The notes under the pieces: generated by a model | The model's database searches: none | What the model was told of the DNA's origin: nothing | Seen by the model: only the letters and a program-made list of their open reading frames with translations | Assembly: GCF_001748245.1 (NCBI RefSeq) | Contig: NZ_BDFO01000001.1 | Coordinates: 6,996,346-7,060,345, forward strand | Direction of reading: 5' to 3' | Origin: Oligoflexus tunisiensis | GTDB lineage: Bacteria > Bdellovibrionota_B > Oligoflexia > Oligoflexales > Oligoflexaceae | DNA length: 64,000 nucleotides | Translations under genes and position numbers: made by a program | Shown here: one piece after another, positions 35,006 through 44,114 of the stretch | Numbering within the stretch: position 1 is the stretch's first letter | Layout of the letters: each line of letters opens with the position of its first letter

Positions 35006-36349
35006 TCAATCCACAATTTTTCCGACCAGATCGTAGTCATGGGCTTCCGTAATTCGGACCATTTGGATCGTGCCGGGTTTGAATTCACCTTCGTTGATAT
35101 ACACAACGCCATCCACCTCAGGGGCCTGAATCGACAGACGGCCTTCGGCGAGCAGATCGGATTCCTCGGACAGGCCTTTGACCAGAACAGGAAGGGTCTG
35201 CCCGACAAATTTCTGCATATTCTCCCGCGAAAGCTCCTTCTGAAGTTCCATGATCTCCGCCTGACGACGGGCTTTGACTTCCTCGGGAACCTGATTCGGC
35301 ATGCGGCCGGCGACCGTGCCTTCCTCCTGCGAGTAAATGAAGCAACCCAGGTGTTCAAAACGCATTTCCTCGACGAAGTCCTTCAGCTCCAGGAACTGCT
35401 CCTCCGTTTCACCCGGGAAACCGACCATGACCGAGGTGCGGATCGCGATCCCCGGCACGCGTTCCCGCAGTCGGGTAAAGGCCAAGCGCAGCTCATCGCG
35501 CGTGACGCCGCGATTCATCTTTTGCAAGATCTCATCGCTCGCATGCTGAACAGGAATGTCCAGATACTTGCAGATTTTCGGATGCGCCGCGAAGAATTCG
35601 ATGAATTCTTCACTGATATTTTCCGGATAAACATAGAGCAGACGGATCCACTCGATGCCTTCGATGTCCACCAGCTGACGCAACAGCGACAGAAGATCGG
35701 ACTCACCCCAGTCGCGACCATAAGCGGCCAGATCCTGGGCGATCAGATTGATCTCCTTCACCCCTTGCGTGGCGAGGTTTTTCACTTCCTGCACCACATT
35801 CGGAATGGGGCGGGAACGCAGCTTGCCGCGAATGGCTGGGATAATGCAGAAGGCACAGTTGTGCTGACAGCCTTCAGCGACTTTCACATAAGCGGCAGAC
35901 GAGGACAGGGTGTTTTTCTTGGGCAGGGAACCATCGTAAAGGTAATGCGTGCGCTTCGCCTTCACCGTTCCTTGCGGCAGATTCTCAGAAAGAAAGTTGG
36001 AGATCTGCGGAAATTCATCCGTGCCAACGAAGAGGTCAACCTCAGGCAGCCCTTCGACCAGCTGCTTTTTATAGCGCTGGGTCAGACAGCCTGCGACCAC
36101 AAGTTTCATATCGGGTTTGGTCTTTTTGATCTCAGCCGCTTCGAGAATGGTTTGCACACTCTCCTCTTTCGCCGCTTCGATAAAACCACAGGTATTGACG
36201 ATAATGGTGTCCGCTTCCTCGGCATCATCGGTCACCGACCATTGGTCGGCCAGCATGGAACCCAACATCACTTCTGAATCGACCCGGTTGCGCGCGCAGC
36301 CTAGTGAAATGAGATGGACTTTCCGATTTTGGGAAGTTATGACTTCCAT
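35006..36349 (-). CDS. rimO: Ribosomal protein S12 methylthiotransferase
   Basis: A radical-SAM enzyme that adds a methylthio group to an Asp of ribosomal protein S12. The 447-residue protein has an N-terminal UPF0004 domain with three cluster cysteines C18, C54 and C88, the radical-SAM CxxxCxxC at C161, C165 and C168 (GCQHNCAFC), and a C-terminal TRAM domain. The ISLGCARNRVDSE N-terminus separates RimO from MiaB. Typical length. GGAG is 10 nt before the ATG. Confidence 0.96.
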   Translation of the reverse strand: MEVITSQNRKVHLISLGCARNRVDSEVMLGSMLADQWSVTDDAEEADTIIVNTCGFIEAAKEESVQTILEAAEIKKTKPDMKLVVAGCLTQRYKKQLVEGLPEVDLFVGTDEFPQISNFLSENLPQGTVKAKRTHYLYDGSLPKKNTLSSSAAYVKVAEGCQHNCAFCIIPAIRGKLRSRPIPNVVQEVKNLATQGVKEINLIAQDLAAYGRDWGESDLLSLLRQLVDIEGIEWIRLLYVYPENISEEFIEFFAAHPKICKYLDIPVQHASDEILQKMNRGVTRDELRLAFTRLRERVPGIAIRTSVMVGFPGETEEQFLELKDFVEEMRFEHLGCFIYSQEEGTVAGRMPNQVPEEVKARRQAEIMELQKELSRENMQKFVGQTLPVLVKGLSEESDLLAEGRLSIQAPEVDGVVYINEGEFKPGTIQMVRITEAHDYDLVGKIVD

Positions 36350-36447
36350 GTTCTGCTGACTCCTTTTGGCAAGTCTATGCTGGAGGGCTTTAGTGACAGG
36401 GGCCTGCTTTAGCTAGCACCAGAGCCCAAAAACCGCAAGGATAAAGT

Positions 36448-37344
36448 ATGGCTGGACTTGTTTCGGTGAATGGGCACATCTCTGCCGTTTCAGAGGCTCT
36501 TATCCCCGCTCAGGATCGGGGTTTTCTGTTCGGTGATGCCATCCATGAAATGATCGCCGGGCGCGCCGACCTCTTGATTGATTTTGCGGCCCATGTGGCC
36601 CGTTTGCGGCGGGCGGCTGCGAAAAGCCGGATTCCCATGCCGTGGACCGATCAGGAGCTGCGCTTCGAGTGTGACCATCTGCTCAGTTTGACCAAATTTC
36701 CCCACAGTGCGCTGCGGATTATGATCAGCCGCGGCACGAGCCCGACCCTGAAGATGGAAGCCGGCCTGCAGCCGAACCGGTATATTTACTGTCTCCCGTC
36801 TTCATTGCCTACCCAGGCCCAGTATGAAAAGGGGCTGCAGCTGAAATCCAAAAAGCATCCTTTGAACCCACGCGGGGAACAGCTGAAGGCGCCTTCCTAT
36901 CTCCATACAGCGGCAGCTCAGGACGAGATCCAGGCCGAGGGCTATGATGATGTGCTTTGGATGAATGCGGATGCGGAATTCACTGAGGCGGGCACCGCCA
37001 ATGTTTTCCTGATCAGTCGGGACGGCGACCTTGTCGAGATTGCAACACCGCCTTTGACCGCTGGCATTCTGCCCGGCATCACCCGGGCGCGGGTCATGGA
37101 GCTGCTCGAGCGGAGCCAGATTCCCGTCACCGAACGCAGCCTCACGCTTGACGAGCTGCCACGCTTTGATGAAGGCTTTGTCACATCCAGCCTGCGGGGA
37201 CCCTTCCCGATCAGCCGCATCGACAAGCACCGGCTGCATAGCACAAGGCCACAGGCTGTGTTTCAGCATATCCTCAGGCTATATCGAAGTTGGGAGAGTC
37301 ATGAGGGAGGCGGCAGTCAGGGGGAAAGCTCCCCCCTGAATTGA
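36448..37344 (+). CDS. Class IV aminotransferase (BCAT/ADC lyase-like)
   Basis: A PLP enzyme of fold type IV, 298 residues. The PLP-binding Lys is K147 in EQLKAPSYLH and the cofactor-phosphate region includes EFTEAGTANVFLI with E180. The family covers branched-chain and D-amino-acid aminotransferases and aminodeoxychorismate lyase (PabC). The fragment ENTRY here (GDAIHEMIAG, RGTSPTLKM) does not let me choose; a PabC role would pair with the PabA-type protein at 9115, but that is speculative. AAGGATAAAG precedes the ATG. The last codons overlap a hairpin shared with fliW. Confidence 0.85.
   Translation: MAGLVSVNGHISAVSEALIPAQDRGFLFGDAIHEMIAGRADLLIDFAAHVARLRRAAAKSRIPMPWTDQELRFECDHLLSLTKFPHSALRIMISRGTSPTLKMEAGLQPNRYIYCLPSSLPTQAQYEKGLQLKSKKHPLNPRGEQLKAPSYLHTAAAQDEIQAEGYDDVLWMNADAEFTEAGTANVFLISRDGDLVEIATPPLTAGILPGITRARVMELLERSQIPVTERSLTLDELPRFDEGFVTSSLRGPFPISRIDKHRLHSTRPQAVFQHILRLYRSWESHEGGGSQGESSPLN
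37317..37339. terminator. Two-way hairpin at the aminotransferase/fliW junction
   Basis: TCAGGGGG-AAAGC-TCCCCCCTGA forms a stem of about 8 bp with one extra C, inside the last codons of the aminotransferase gene and 9 bp past the fliW stop on the other strand. The convergent genes are only 3 bp apart, so this is the only likely terminator for both. Confidence 0.5.
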
Positions 37345-37347
37345 GAC

Positions 37348-37881
37348 TTATTTCTTTTCGACTTTGCCGACCTGAGGCTCGACTTTTTGTTCGCGGGCCT
37401 GGTCGATCACGTTCTGGAGAGACTGCTGCTCGGCGTTGGCCGCGTGCTTGCGCATCTCTTCCATAATATTGTGACGGGTCGTATAGTCAGAATTGTTGAG
37501 GATCACCTGCCGACCCTTGCGATTTTTCAGGTTGAAAATCACGGGAGCCTTGAGGTTGGCCGTCATCTTCTGCGGATCGCTCGGCATGGTGATGATCACC
37601 GAAACCACGGCGTCCTCTTCGGCTTCGATCTCCAGATCCCCAACTTCCGCCTCATTCACCTCGACCAGATAGTCCGGCTTGAAGAGCATAGGGTTGATCA
37701 GCACAAAGGCGATTGACCCGTCTTCAAGCGCTTGCAACCATTTGAAGGGCGAGTCCTGATCGTGATCCAGGAGCACATACTGTTTCAATTCGGGGAAGCC
37801 GATGATGCCGGCGGGAAGGGTGATCACGTCCTTCTCATCGATCTCTATATCACCGAACCTGGTGGTCTTAACCTTGATCAA
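37348..37881 (-). CDS. fliW: Flagellar assembly factor FliW
   Basis: Binds flagellin and, when free, binds and inactivates CsrA; the link matches flagellin synthesis to export. The 177-residue protein begins MIKVKTTRFGDIEIDEKDVITLPAGIIGFPELKQYVLLDH, the FliW pattern, and has AFVLINPMLF in the middle. It is about 30 residues longer than the usual FliW, with a charged helical tail (QNVIDQAREQKVEPQVGKVEKK). The start is a TTG with GAGGAG 7 nt upstream; no other start fits. It is directly downstream of csrA, its known partner. Confidence 0.95.
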   Translation of the reverse strand: MIKVKTTRFGDIEIDEKDVITLPAGIIGFPELKQYVLLDHDQDSPFKWLQALEDGSIAFVLINPMLFKPDYLVEVNEAEVGDLEIEAEEDAVVSVIITMPSDPQKMTANLKAPVIFNLKNRKGRQVILNNSDYTTRHNIMEEMRKHAANAEQQSLQNVIDQAREQKVEPQVGKVEKK

Positions 37882-37968
37882 GGCTCTTCTCCTCGGTTGG
37901 TAGCCGTCGCACGTAGGGGTCGTTCTTTTAGTGTAGCGTAAGTTTTCTGGGTCAACAAGGATTCAGTC

Positions 37969-38271
37969 CTAGGACTTTTTGGGATCGGTCTTCCGGGCGA
38001 CGCGGGTCACTTTCTTGAGGGGCGAAGCCGTGTTCTGTACATCAGTTTCCCCAAACATTTCGGCAGCCTGCTCCACACTTTCGACGTCCGTGGTCGAGGC
38101 CTGGCGGTTTTCATCCTGGATCCTCTGATAAACTTCCTCGCGGTGGACCACTGTGCTGGGGCTGGCCTTGATGCCAAGACGAACCTGTTTGCCTTTGATC
38201 TGCATGACCACAATCTTGATGTCGTCGCCGATCGAGATTCCCTCACCGACCTTTCGCGTTAGAACAAGCAC
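37969..38271 (-). CDS. csrA: Carbon storage regulator CsrA with C-terminal tail
   Basis: An RNA-binding dimer that blocks translation at GGA motifs, especially of flagellin mRNA in FliW-containing bacteria. The first 56 residues match CsrA throughout (MLVLTRKVGEGISIGDDIKI; R6 and R44 RNA contacts are present). The protein is 100 residues against 60-75 in most CsrA; the extra tail is Glu/Thr/Ser-rich and ends in a basic KKVTRVARKTDPKKS stretch. The start is GTG with GGGAGGG upstream. It is in the flagellar gene run between flgL and fliW. Confidence 0.95.
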   Translation of the reverse strand: MLVLTRKVGEGISIGDDIKIVVMQIKGKQVRLGIKASPSTVVHREEVYQRIQDENRQASTTDVESVEQAAEMFGETDVQNTASPLKKVTRVARKTDPKKS

Positions 38272-38314
38272 CTTTAAACCCTCCCTGGCATGAGGCGCGA
38301 TACCTTGACTGAAC

Positions 38315-39214
38315 TTACTGCAAGAAATTCATCAATGACGGTTGCAAAAGTTTATTCGAAGCCATGAGCGTGCTTTGAAGCACGTTCTCTGTTTTCTTAA
38401 AATCCGAGGTCACCCTGTAGGTGTCGGCATCCTCGATGCGTGAAAGGTCAGCCTGCGTCAGCTCGCGGTTCAGCTCCAGTTTCCGGGATGTTTCGTCGAT
38501 TGCATTGTAAACGGCGCCGAGCGTCGCCTGATAGCTCGTCGTCTTATCCAATTGAAAATCCAGCTCCGCCATCGCCTTCTGGATACCCTGAATATCATTG
38601 GTCTGCAGGGCATCGGTCAGGATCTGAAGGGTATGCACCATTCCGAAGTGGCCATCCTCACGTTCATCCGCACTGGGCTCGAACAGATTGCGGGCCTGGA
38701 GGTTGATTTGCCGGAAGGTCCCATCATCGACCTGCAGAAAGATGGCCCCGTCATCCCCCGTGAAACCGCCCTCGCGAGTGACGGGAGGAGTCTGGGTGCG
38801 GAAGCCCCCAAAAAGATAGCGGTTGCCATAGGCGGAGTTGGCCAGCGAAACCACCCCTTCGATCATTTCCCGAACCTCCAAAGCCCCTGCCTCGCGACTC
38901 GCCGGACCATAGGTGGCGTTGGCGAGCGAGACGGACAGTTCCTTGGCGCGCATCAGGTTTTCCGTAATGCCCTGCAGGGCCGCCTCGGTGCGTTCCAAAA
39001 AGCCTTTGGAGAACTCGATATTTTTGATGAACTGATCGTAGTTGGAGATCTGCGACTTACGCTTGAGCGCCTGGCCCATGCCGATCGGATCGTCAGAAAC
39101 GCGGTTGATCCGTTTTTGCGTCGACAGCTGTTCGAGCATGGACGCATTATCGCTCTTCGCGACTCCCACGCGAGCGTTGGCCAACTCATAGCGCTGTCGA
39201 TCCGAAATACGCAT
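38315..39214 (-). CDS. flgL: Flagellar hook-associated protein 3
   Basis: Joins the hook to the filament. The 299-residue protein has a flagellin-like helical N-terminus (MRISDRQRYELANARVGVAKSDNASMLEQLSTQKRINRVSDDP) and C-terminal helix ending LASNKLLQPSLMNFLQ, with a short middle domain. It follows flgK by 10 bp. The ribosome site CTAGGG is weak, so it may be translated by coupling. Confidence 0.95.
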   Translation of the reverse strand: MRISDRQRYELANARVGVAKSDNASMLEQLSTQKRINRVSDDPIGMGQALKRKSQISNYDQFIKNIEFSKGFLERTEAALQGITENLMRAKELSVSLANATYGPASREAGALEVREMIEGVVSLANSAYGNRYLFGGFRTQTPPVTREGGFTGDDGAIFLQVDDGTFRQINLQARNLFEPSADEREDGHFGMVHTLQILTDALQTNDIQGIQKAMAELDFQLDKTTSYQATLGAVYNAIDETSRKLELNRELTQADLSRIEDADTYRVTSDFKKTENVLQSTLMASNKLLQPSLMNFLQ

Positions 39215-39224
39215 GGTTTATACC

Positions 39225-40649
39225 CTAGCGTTTCATTTGCAAGACGGTATCCAGCATTTCATCAATCGTGGTAATCACCTTGGACGAGGCGGTGAAGTTT
39301 GCCTGCCACTTGAGGAGGTTGGTGGCTTCCTCGTCCATCGACACGCCGGAAATCGCTTCGCGGCGTGAATTCAGATTCAGGGTCAGCGTTTCATCCGCCT
39401 TTTGTATCTGCTCGGAGCGGACCAGATCCAGACCGAAACCACCGACATAACTTGCGTAATAGTCCTGCATCGTGGAACGGCCGTCGCCCATCAGCTTTTT
39501 TTCCTTCAGGCGGAGCATGTGGTTGACCATCACGTTATCACCCGGCGCATTGGGTGAGGAGGCAACGGAAATCGCATCAGTGCTCTCTTCGATCATACCA
39601 TCCAAACGGATGTTTGCGGCAGCATTCCTGCGATCGCCGCCCAAGTCAAAGAAATTACGTCCGGTTGTTTCCTTAAAATCTTTGATACCAAAACCCTGCT
39701 GATGGATGGCATTCATGTGATCGACCAGGGTACGGGCCATTTCGTTGTTGTGTTCCAGCATATCAGGAATCACATGATCGCGGACCTGAACGAGGCCGGC
39801 GAGACGCCCTCTTTTATTGACTTCCGTGATGACCGTCGGCTGATGGGAGGATCCATCGATGACGACCACATCATAAAGATTGGTTCCATCTCCGCGGGTG
39901 ACGACTTCAAAACGGGCCGGATGACCGCGATCCACGAGCAGGGTTTCCTGGGGTCCGCGGACCACGACCATGCCGTGCTCCCCGCGATAGTAGTTGATGT
40001 CGATGCGCTTGGTCAGATCCCGCAGCATGCGATCCTGCTGATCCATAAGATCGGGAACTTCGGGAGTGTTGATCGTTTCCGCAGTCTTGATGGCGATGTT
40101 GAGTCTGGCGATTTCCTGGAGCATGGTGGAAACCTCGCCGACTTCACCGCCTATCCTTAGGTTGACATCATCGCGTTGCATTTTCAAACTGGAATCAATG
40201 CGACGGAAGGAGTTCACGAGGTTTTGAGCGGTCTCGCGGACCGAGGTGCGGACGGTCATTTCTTCCGGGAAGTTGCTGAGATCCTGGAGCGAGTTGAAAA
40301 AACGATCCATTTCACTGGACAGAGTATTATTCAACTCAGGGCTATAAATGCCTTCGAGCGGTTTCATGGCCTCAAAGCGCGCCTGGCTCTGGCCAAGGTT
40401 CTGGTTGGTGTCGTTGATCTGCTTTTCCAAATACATATCATGGGCGCGGGTGATGTTTTTCACAAACACCCCGTTCCCGATCATAACCCCGCGCGTTTCC
40501 GAAGGTTGCCTTTGCTCCAGGTTCACCCTTTGCCGCGAGAAACCTTCCGTCTGTGCATTGGCAATGTTATGACCGGCCGTGTCCACACCCTGGCGGCTGG
40601 CATAGAGCGATTCCGCTCCCAGGTTCAGAGTGTGAAAGAGTCCGCCCAT
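39225..40649 (-). CDS. flgK: Flagellar hook-associated protein 1
   Basis: First hook-filament junction protein. The 474-residue protein starts MGGLFHTLNLGAESLYASRQGVDTAGHNIANAQTEGFSRQRV, the rod/hook-family N-terminus with the ANAxTxGFxRQ motif, and ends with the matching C-terminal helix (SMDEEATNLLKWQANFTASSKVITTIDEMLDTVLQM). AAGGACC precedes the ATG and the flgN stop is 2 bp upstream. Confidence 0.97.
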   Translation of the reverse strand: MGGLFHTLNLGAESLYASRQGVDTAGHNIANAQTEGFSRQRVNLEQRQPSETRGVMIGNGVFVKNITRAHDMYLEKQINDTNQNLGQSQARFEAMKPLEGIYSPELNNTLSSEMDRFFNSLQDLSNFPEEMTVRTSVRETAQNLVNSFRRIDSSLKMQRDDVNLRIGGEVGEVSTMLQEIARLNIAIKTAETINTPEVPDLMDQQDRMLRDLTKRIDINYYRGEHGMVVVRGPQETLLVDRGHPARFEVVTRGDGTNLYDVVVIDGSSHQPTVITEVNKRGRLAGLVQVRDHVIPDMLEHNNEMARTLVDHMNAIHQQGFGIKDFKETTGRNFFDLGGDRRNAAANIRLDGMIEESTDAISVASSPNAPGDNVMVNHMLRLKEKKLMGDGRSTMQDYYASYVGGFGLDLVRSEQIQKADETLTLNLNSRREAISGVSMDEEATNLLKWQANFTASSKVITTIDEMLDTVLQMKR

Positions 40650-40651
40650 GG

Positions 40652-41194
40652 TCAGGTCCTTACGGTGAGGATGGACTTTTTCGGAGCGGTCACGGCCTTG
40701 CCGGATTTGCCGTAAACGGCTTCCGATTCGCTGGCCACAGCCTGCCAGAACACATAGGTTTCACGGTGATACTGCAGAAGTTTCTTCACCAGATAGGCAT
40801 TGGATTCAATTTTGGGAAAGATGTGCTGTCGCTCGGCAGCCAGGGCCTTGATCTGATGCCCTAGCTTACTGAGGGGTTCATCCAGTTCTCCGGGCAGATT
40901 TTTCTGCAGCTGATCGAGCATCGCTTCCAGCTGCAAGGGCTCGCTCTGAGGCTCAAGCTGCAGATGGCTGGCCAGGTCCTCGATCGCCCTGCGAATCTTC
41001 TGGGCCTTGTCTTCGACGCCTGCGCCGAAGGCCAGCTTTTCCTGGGTGATGGCTTCAAGCTCATGGATATCCGAACGGGCGATCGCGCTGTTTTCCCGAT
41101 CGAGGACGGTATCAAAGGCGGAAAGAACTGACTGCAGCTGCAGGCAGAGTCGCCCCAGCGCTTCCATTTTTTTGACGAGAATGTCCGGGGTCAT
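40652..41194 (-). CDS. flgN: Flagellar export chaperone FlgN-like
   Basis: Export chaperone for FlgK and FlgL. The 180-residue all-helical protein shows the FlgN pattern (LxRLCxQLQxVLxAFDTVLDRENSAIA, EAITQEKLAFGAGVE) and is encoded directly before flgK, as usual. Sequence conservation of FlgN is low, so position carries much of the call. The stretch 41195-41300 upstream has no recognisable gene or promoter. Confidence 0.8.
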   Translation of the reverse strand: MTPDILVKKMEALGRLCLQLQSVLSAFDTVLDRENSAIARSDIHELEAITQEKLAFGAGVEDKAQKIRRAIEDLASHLQLEPQSEPLQLEAMLDQLQKNLPGELDEPLSKLGHQIKALAAERQHIFPKIESNAYLVKKLLQYHRETYVFWQAVASESEAVYGKSGKAVTAPKKSILTVRT

Positions 41195-41300
41195 GTCACC
41201 CTCAATTCATCCGCGTTCCGGACATCCTCCATGAACGGCGAACTCTGACCGAAGTAGCCCGGCGCTCATGCCAAGCCTATGGCGTCATTCCGATTAAATT

Positions 41301-41654
41301 TCACAATTCCGGGGGATTTTTGGCAAGCTCATCGCGAATGGCTTCGCGCATCATGCCGTCAGCGATATTGCCGGCATCCACTTTATATTCACCCGAGGCG
41401 ATGCGGGCCTTAAGATCAGCGACTTTGTCTTCGCGAATATCCGAGGTATTGCGGGCAATATCCATGGCTTTTTTCCGCGCTTCGGCCATTTCCTTGGCCT
41501 TGGCGGAAACGTTCACATTGAAGTCGGCCGTGCCCTGGCCTTCCTTGTTCTGGACCAGTTTATCGAGGTCCTTCTGAACCCCTTTGGACTTCTGTACGGG
41601 AGCATTGTTCGTCAAACCGGAAGCGATCCCTGGGCCGACTTTTGTACTGTCCAT
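41301..41654 (-). CDS. flgM: Anti-sigma-28 factor FlgM
   Basis: Holds the flagellar sigma factor FliA inactive until the hook-basal body is finished. The 117-residue protein is polar and mostly disordered, with the FlgM C-terminal block VADLKARIASGEYKVDAGNIADGMMREAI (about 78-106). The N-terminal 70 residues are longer and more Lys/Gln-rich than in enteric FlgM (97 aa). GGGAGGGAG precedes the ATG. No fliA gene is in the window. Confidence 0.9.
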   Translation of the reverse strand: MDSTKVGPGIASGLTNNAPVQKSKGVQKDLDKLVQNKEGQGTADFNVNVSAKAKEMAEARKKAMDIARNTSDIREDKVADLKARIASGEYKVDAGNIADGMMREAIRDELAKNPPEL

Positions 41655-41669
41655 AAAACTCCCTCCCCG

Positions 41670-42050
41670 TTACTTGGCCTTATGATACTGGGCCATGCCT
41701 GCAGCTTTCTGCATGACATCCGAGACTTTGGTTTCTCCCATCATCCCCAAGAGATGCTGTTCAATGGAAGCCGCAAGCCCCGTGGTCCTTTGACTCGCAA
41801 GATTCTTGGCATATTCTGAGTCGAGCATCGATTGAAAGATCTGCTCGCCGTTTCCGCCATCGATAAACTGCGATTTGTCGACCGTCTCCCGCATCGATTT
41901 TAACACGATTTCGAGAAAAATACCTTCAAACTCATCCGCTAATTTTTTGATGGCTTCGATGTTTTCCGGGCTTTTCTGGTTAACCTGGGAAAATCGATCG
42001 AAATTAGCCGATTCCATCGCATAACTGGCAGCCTTGTCGATAGCCGTCAT
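41670..42050 (-). CDS. flgJ: Flagellar rod-binding protein FlgJ (rod-capping domain only)
   Basis: A 126-residue protein matching the N-terminal rod-capping domain of FlgJ (KLADEFEGIFLEIVLKSMRET, EQIFQSMLDSEYAKNLA, GLAASIEQHL). The C-terminal muramidase domain of enteric FlgJ is absent, as in many non-enteric bacteria, so a separate peptidoglycan hydrolase must open the wall for the rod. It sits between flgI and flgM. Confidence 0.9.
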   Translation of the reverse strand: MTAIDKAASYAMESANFDRFSQVNQKSPENIEAIKKLADEFEGIFLEIVLKSMRETVDKSQFIDGGNGEQIFQSMLDSEYAKNLASQRTTGLAASIEQHLLGMMGETKVSDVMQKAAGMAQYHKAK

Positions 42051-42057
42051 CGTTGCC

Positions 42058-43071
42058 TCACAGCAGTTTGATGTCCGCTTTCAGTGCGCCCGACGCATGC
42101 AGCGACTGCAGGATGCTCACCAGATCCTCCGGCTTCACACCCATCTGGTTCAAACTCTTCACCAAATCCGCGATGGTTGTGCCTTGAACAGGAACCACGC
42201 TTTCCTTCTTGGCGTTTTTCCCGGACCCCACTTCAATGCTCAGCCCATTATGGGATACCACAACATCACTGATTTTAACATCCCCCCCCATGACCACCGT
42301 TCCCGTGCGTTCGTTGACGATGACGATCGCTTTCTGATCCGGTTCCACCGTCAAGCCTTCGATCTCGGCGATGAATGAGGTGAGTTTCGTTTGATATTCG
42401 TCCGGCACCTGGACCGTGACGTGCGCGGCATTCACGGATTTGGCGATGAACATGCGGAAGTGTTGATTGATCGTGTGGCTCACCCGAGCACTGGTCGTAA
42501 AATCAGGCTGGCGCAAATTCAGATCAATCGCATTGTTCTTCACCAACGCCGGGGCGAATTCCTTCTCGATCGTACCACCGTCCGCAATGCGCGCCACTGT
42601 CAAAATTCTGGCACCTTCGCCGCTCGCCTGGCCCACCACGATCGCCCCTTCCGCGACGACGTAAACTTCGCCATCACCGGCTCGCAAATGGGTCATGAGC
42701 AGTGTGCCACCGGCGAGGCTCGTGGCGTCCGCAACCGTGGACAAGCGGACGTCGATGCGATCACCGATGTTGGCAAAGGCAGGCAACTCAGCCGTGACGA
42801 TGACCGCGGCCGCGGATTGCGTGGCCACTTGGGGATTATCCGGCGTCATGCCGAGGCGACTCAAAAGTGTCACCATCGCCTTGTTGGTGGTGAGAGATTC
42901 CGGCGAATCGCCGGTTTGATTCAAACCCACCACAAGGCCAAAGCCGATCAAACTGTTGGTCCGATCCCCACGAAGATTGGCGAGATCCTTGATACGAACC
43001 GCCTGACCCATGGCTACGGGCATGGTGACAGCGAGCATCACAAGCTGCAGAAACAGCAACATTTTCTTCAT
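42058..43071 (-). CDS. flgI: Flagellar P-ring protein
   Basis: Forms the periplasmic P ring around the rod. The 337-residue protein has a signal peptide (MKKMLLFLQLVMLAVTMPVAMGQA) and the FlgI core: VRIKDLANLRGDRTNSLIGFGLVVGLNQTGDS, then VVTAELPAFANIGDRIDVRLS and VVMGGDVKISDVVVSHNGLSIEV near the end. Its ATG overlaps the flgH stop by 4 bp. FlgA, its assembly chaperone, is two genes upstream. Confidence 0.97.
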   Translation of the reverse strand: MKKMLLFLQLVMLAVTMPVAMGQAVRIKDLANLRGDRTNSLIGFGLVVGLNQTGDSPESLTTNKAMVTLLSRLGMTPDNPQVATQSAAAVIVTAELPAFANIGDRIDVRLSTVADATSLAGGTLLMTHLRAGDGEVYVVAEGAIVVGQASGEGARILTVARIADGGTIEKEFAPALVKNNAIDLNLRQPDFTTSARVSHTINQHFRMFIAKSVNAAHVTVQVPDEYQTKLTSFIAEIEGLTVEPDQKAIVIVNERTGTVVMGGDVKISDVVVSHNGLSIEVGSGKNAKKESVVPVQGTTIADLVKSLNQMGVKPEDLVSILQSLHASGALKADIKLL

Positions 43072-44114
43072 TGGTCACCCTCCGCTGGCGGCGTGGTGTT
43101 GCCCGGTTTGGCCTTCTCCGGATTGCCGGCAACTTCATTCAGGAGCGCCTGCTGTTTGAGGATGGTGTCCTTCTGCTGCTCGATCAGACCGTTTTGTTCT
43201 GAAACCTTGCGATTGAGTTCATTCAGTTTCTGTTCGGCTTCCTCACGCAATTTCCGAACACGCTCGCGCTCCTGAGCAATCTGTCCGCGTTCCTTGCTCA
43301 TGTTGACAATACGATCCTGCAGGCGATCCTTGACCTTCTGCAGATCCTTGCGCTTGTTTTCAAGCTCGATGGCTGTTTTGGAGCGCGCCTCTTCGAAGCC
43401 GGCCCAGCGCAGCGTGTACTCGTCCTCCCAGCCCGACGACTCGCGTTCAATCGTGTTCGCACCCTGCTGCTCATACCAATCCACATCCACCAGATCCAAA
43501 GTGGTGAGCGGTTGATTGGTGGCGAGACGGGCGCGCGGAATACGGGAAACCGCTCGAATGGAATTGGCATCCCACTCGTTCGTACTGGCACGCGTCGCTT
43601 CGACAATGACATCACCATTTTCAAGTTTGCGCAGAACACGCATCTTGATGACCGAGGGAACCTTCGGCGTTTTATCGTCGGGTTCCAGTTTCGGCAGGGC
43701 TGCGATCAACTCATCCTGGGGACCTTTGGCGGCAGCACCGGCAGGCGCACCGGCCGCAGGTGCAGCAGGCGCGGGCGTGGCCGCACCTTCACTGCGATTG
43801 ACTTTGACAATAACATCCAAAGTCTCGCCGACAGCGCCACGCGGCGGCTCCATGAATAGAGAATTTTCAGCTCGATTCAGTGATAAGAGAGAACCTGTGA
43901 AGTTTTGGGTCTCTTTAGGAACAACTGCAAGGCTTTCTCTTTTAATGTAGATTTCTGGGCTTGATTCTGATTTCTCTTCAACAGGTCGTCGATGACCCAG
44001 ATGGGGAGATTTTCCTTCCTTCTCACTGAGATACTCCCTTTGCGAGATCGGGAACACACCTGTCTGGCAGGCACCCAATAAACTTGTAAGAAATATCATA
44101 CACAAACTTCTCAT
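43068..44114 (-). CDS. flgH: Flagellar L-ring protein with C-terminal coiled-coil extension
   Basis: Outer-membrane L-ring lipoprotein: lipobox LLGAC (C16) and the FlgH core from about 72 to 240 (GSLLSLNRAENSLFMEPPRGAVGETLDVIVKVNR, then NGDVIVEATRAS, ISRIPRARLATNQPLTTLDLVDV). It has 348 residues against about 230 in E. coli. Two additions explain this: an Ala/Pro/Gly-rich insert at about 110-130 and a Glu/Lys/Arg/Gln-rich heptad coiled coil at about 240-328, followed by a Pro-rich tail. The neighbours flgA and flgI overlap it by 4 bp each. The classic FlgH start SLW motif is not obvious, so the call rests on the core strands and the position. Confidence 0.85.
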   Translation of the reverse strand: MRSLCMIFLTSLLGACQTGVFPISQREYLSEKEGKSPHLGHRRPVEEKSESSPEIYIKRESLAVVPKETQNFTGSLLSLNRAENSLFMEPPRGAVGETLDVIVKVNRSEGAATPAPAAPAAGAPAGAAAKGPQDELIAALPKLEPDDKTPKVPSVIKMRVLRKLENGDVIVEATRASTNEWDANSIRAVSRIPRARLATNQPLTTLDLVDVDWYEQQGANTIERESSGWEDEYTLRWAGFEEARSKTAIELENKRKDLQKVKDRLQDRIVNMSKERGQIAQERERVRKLREEAEQKLNELNRKVSEQNGLIEQQKDTILKQQALLNEVAGNPEKAKPGNTTPPAEGDQ

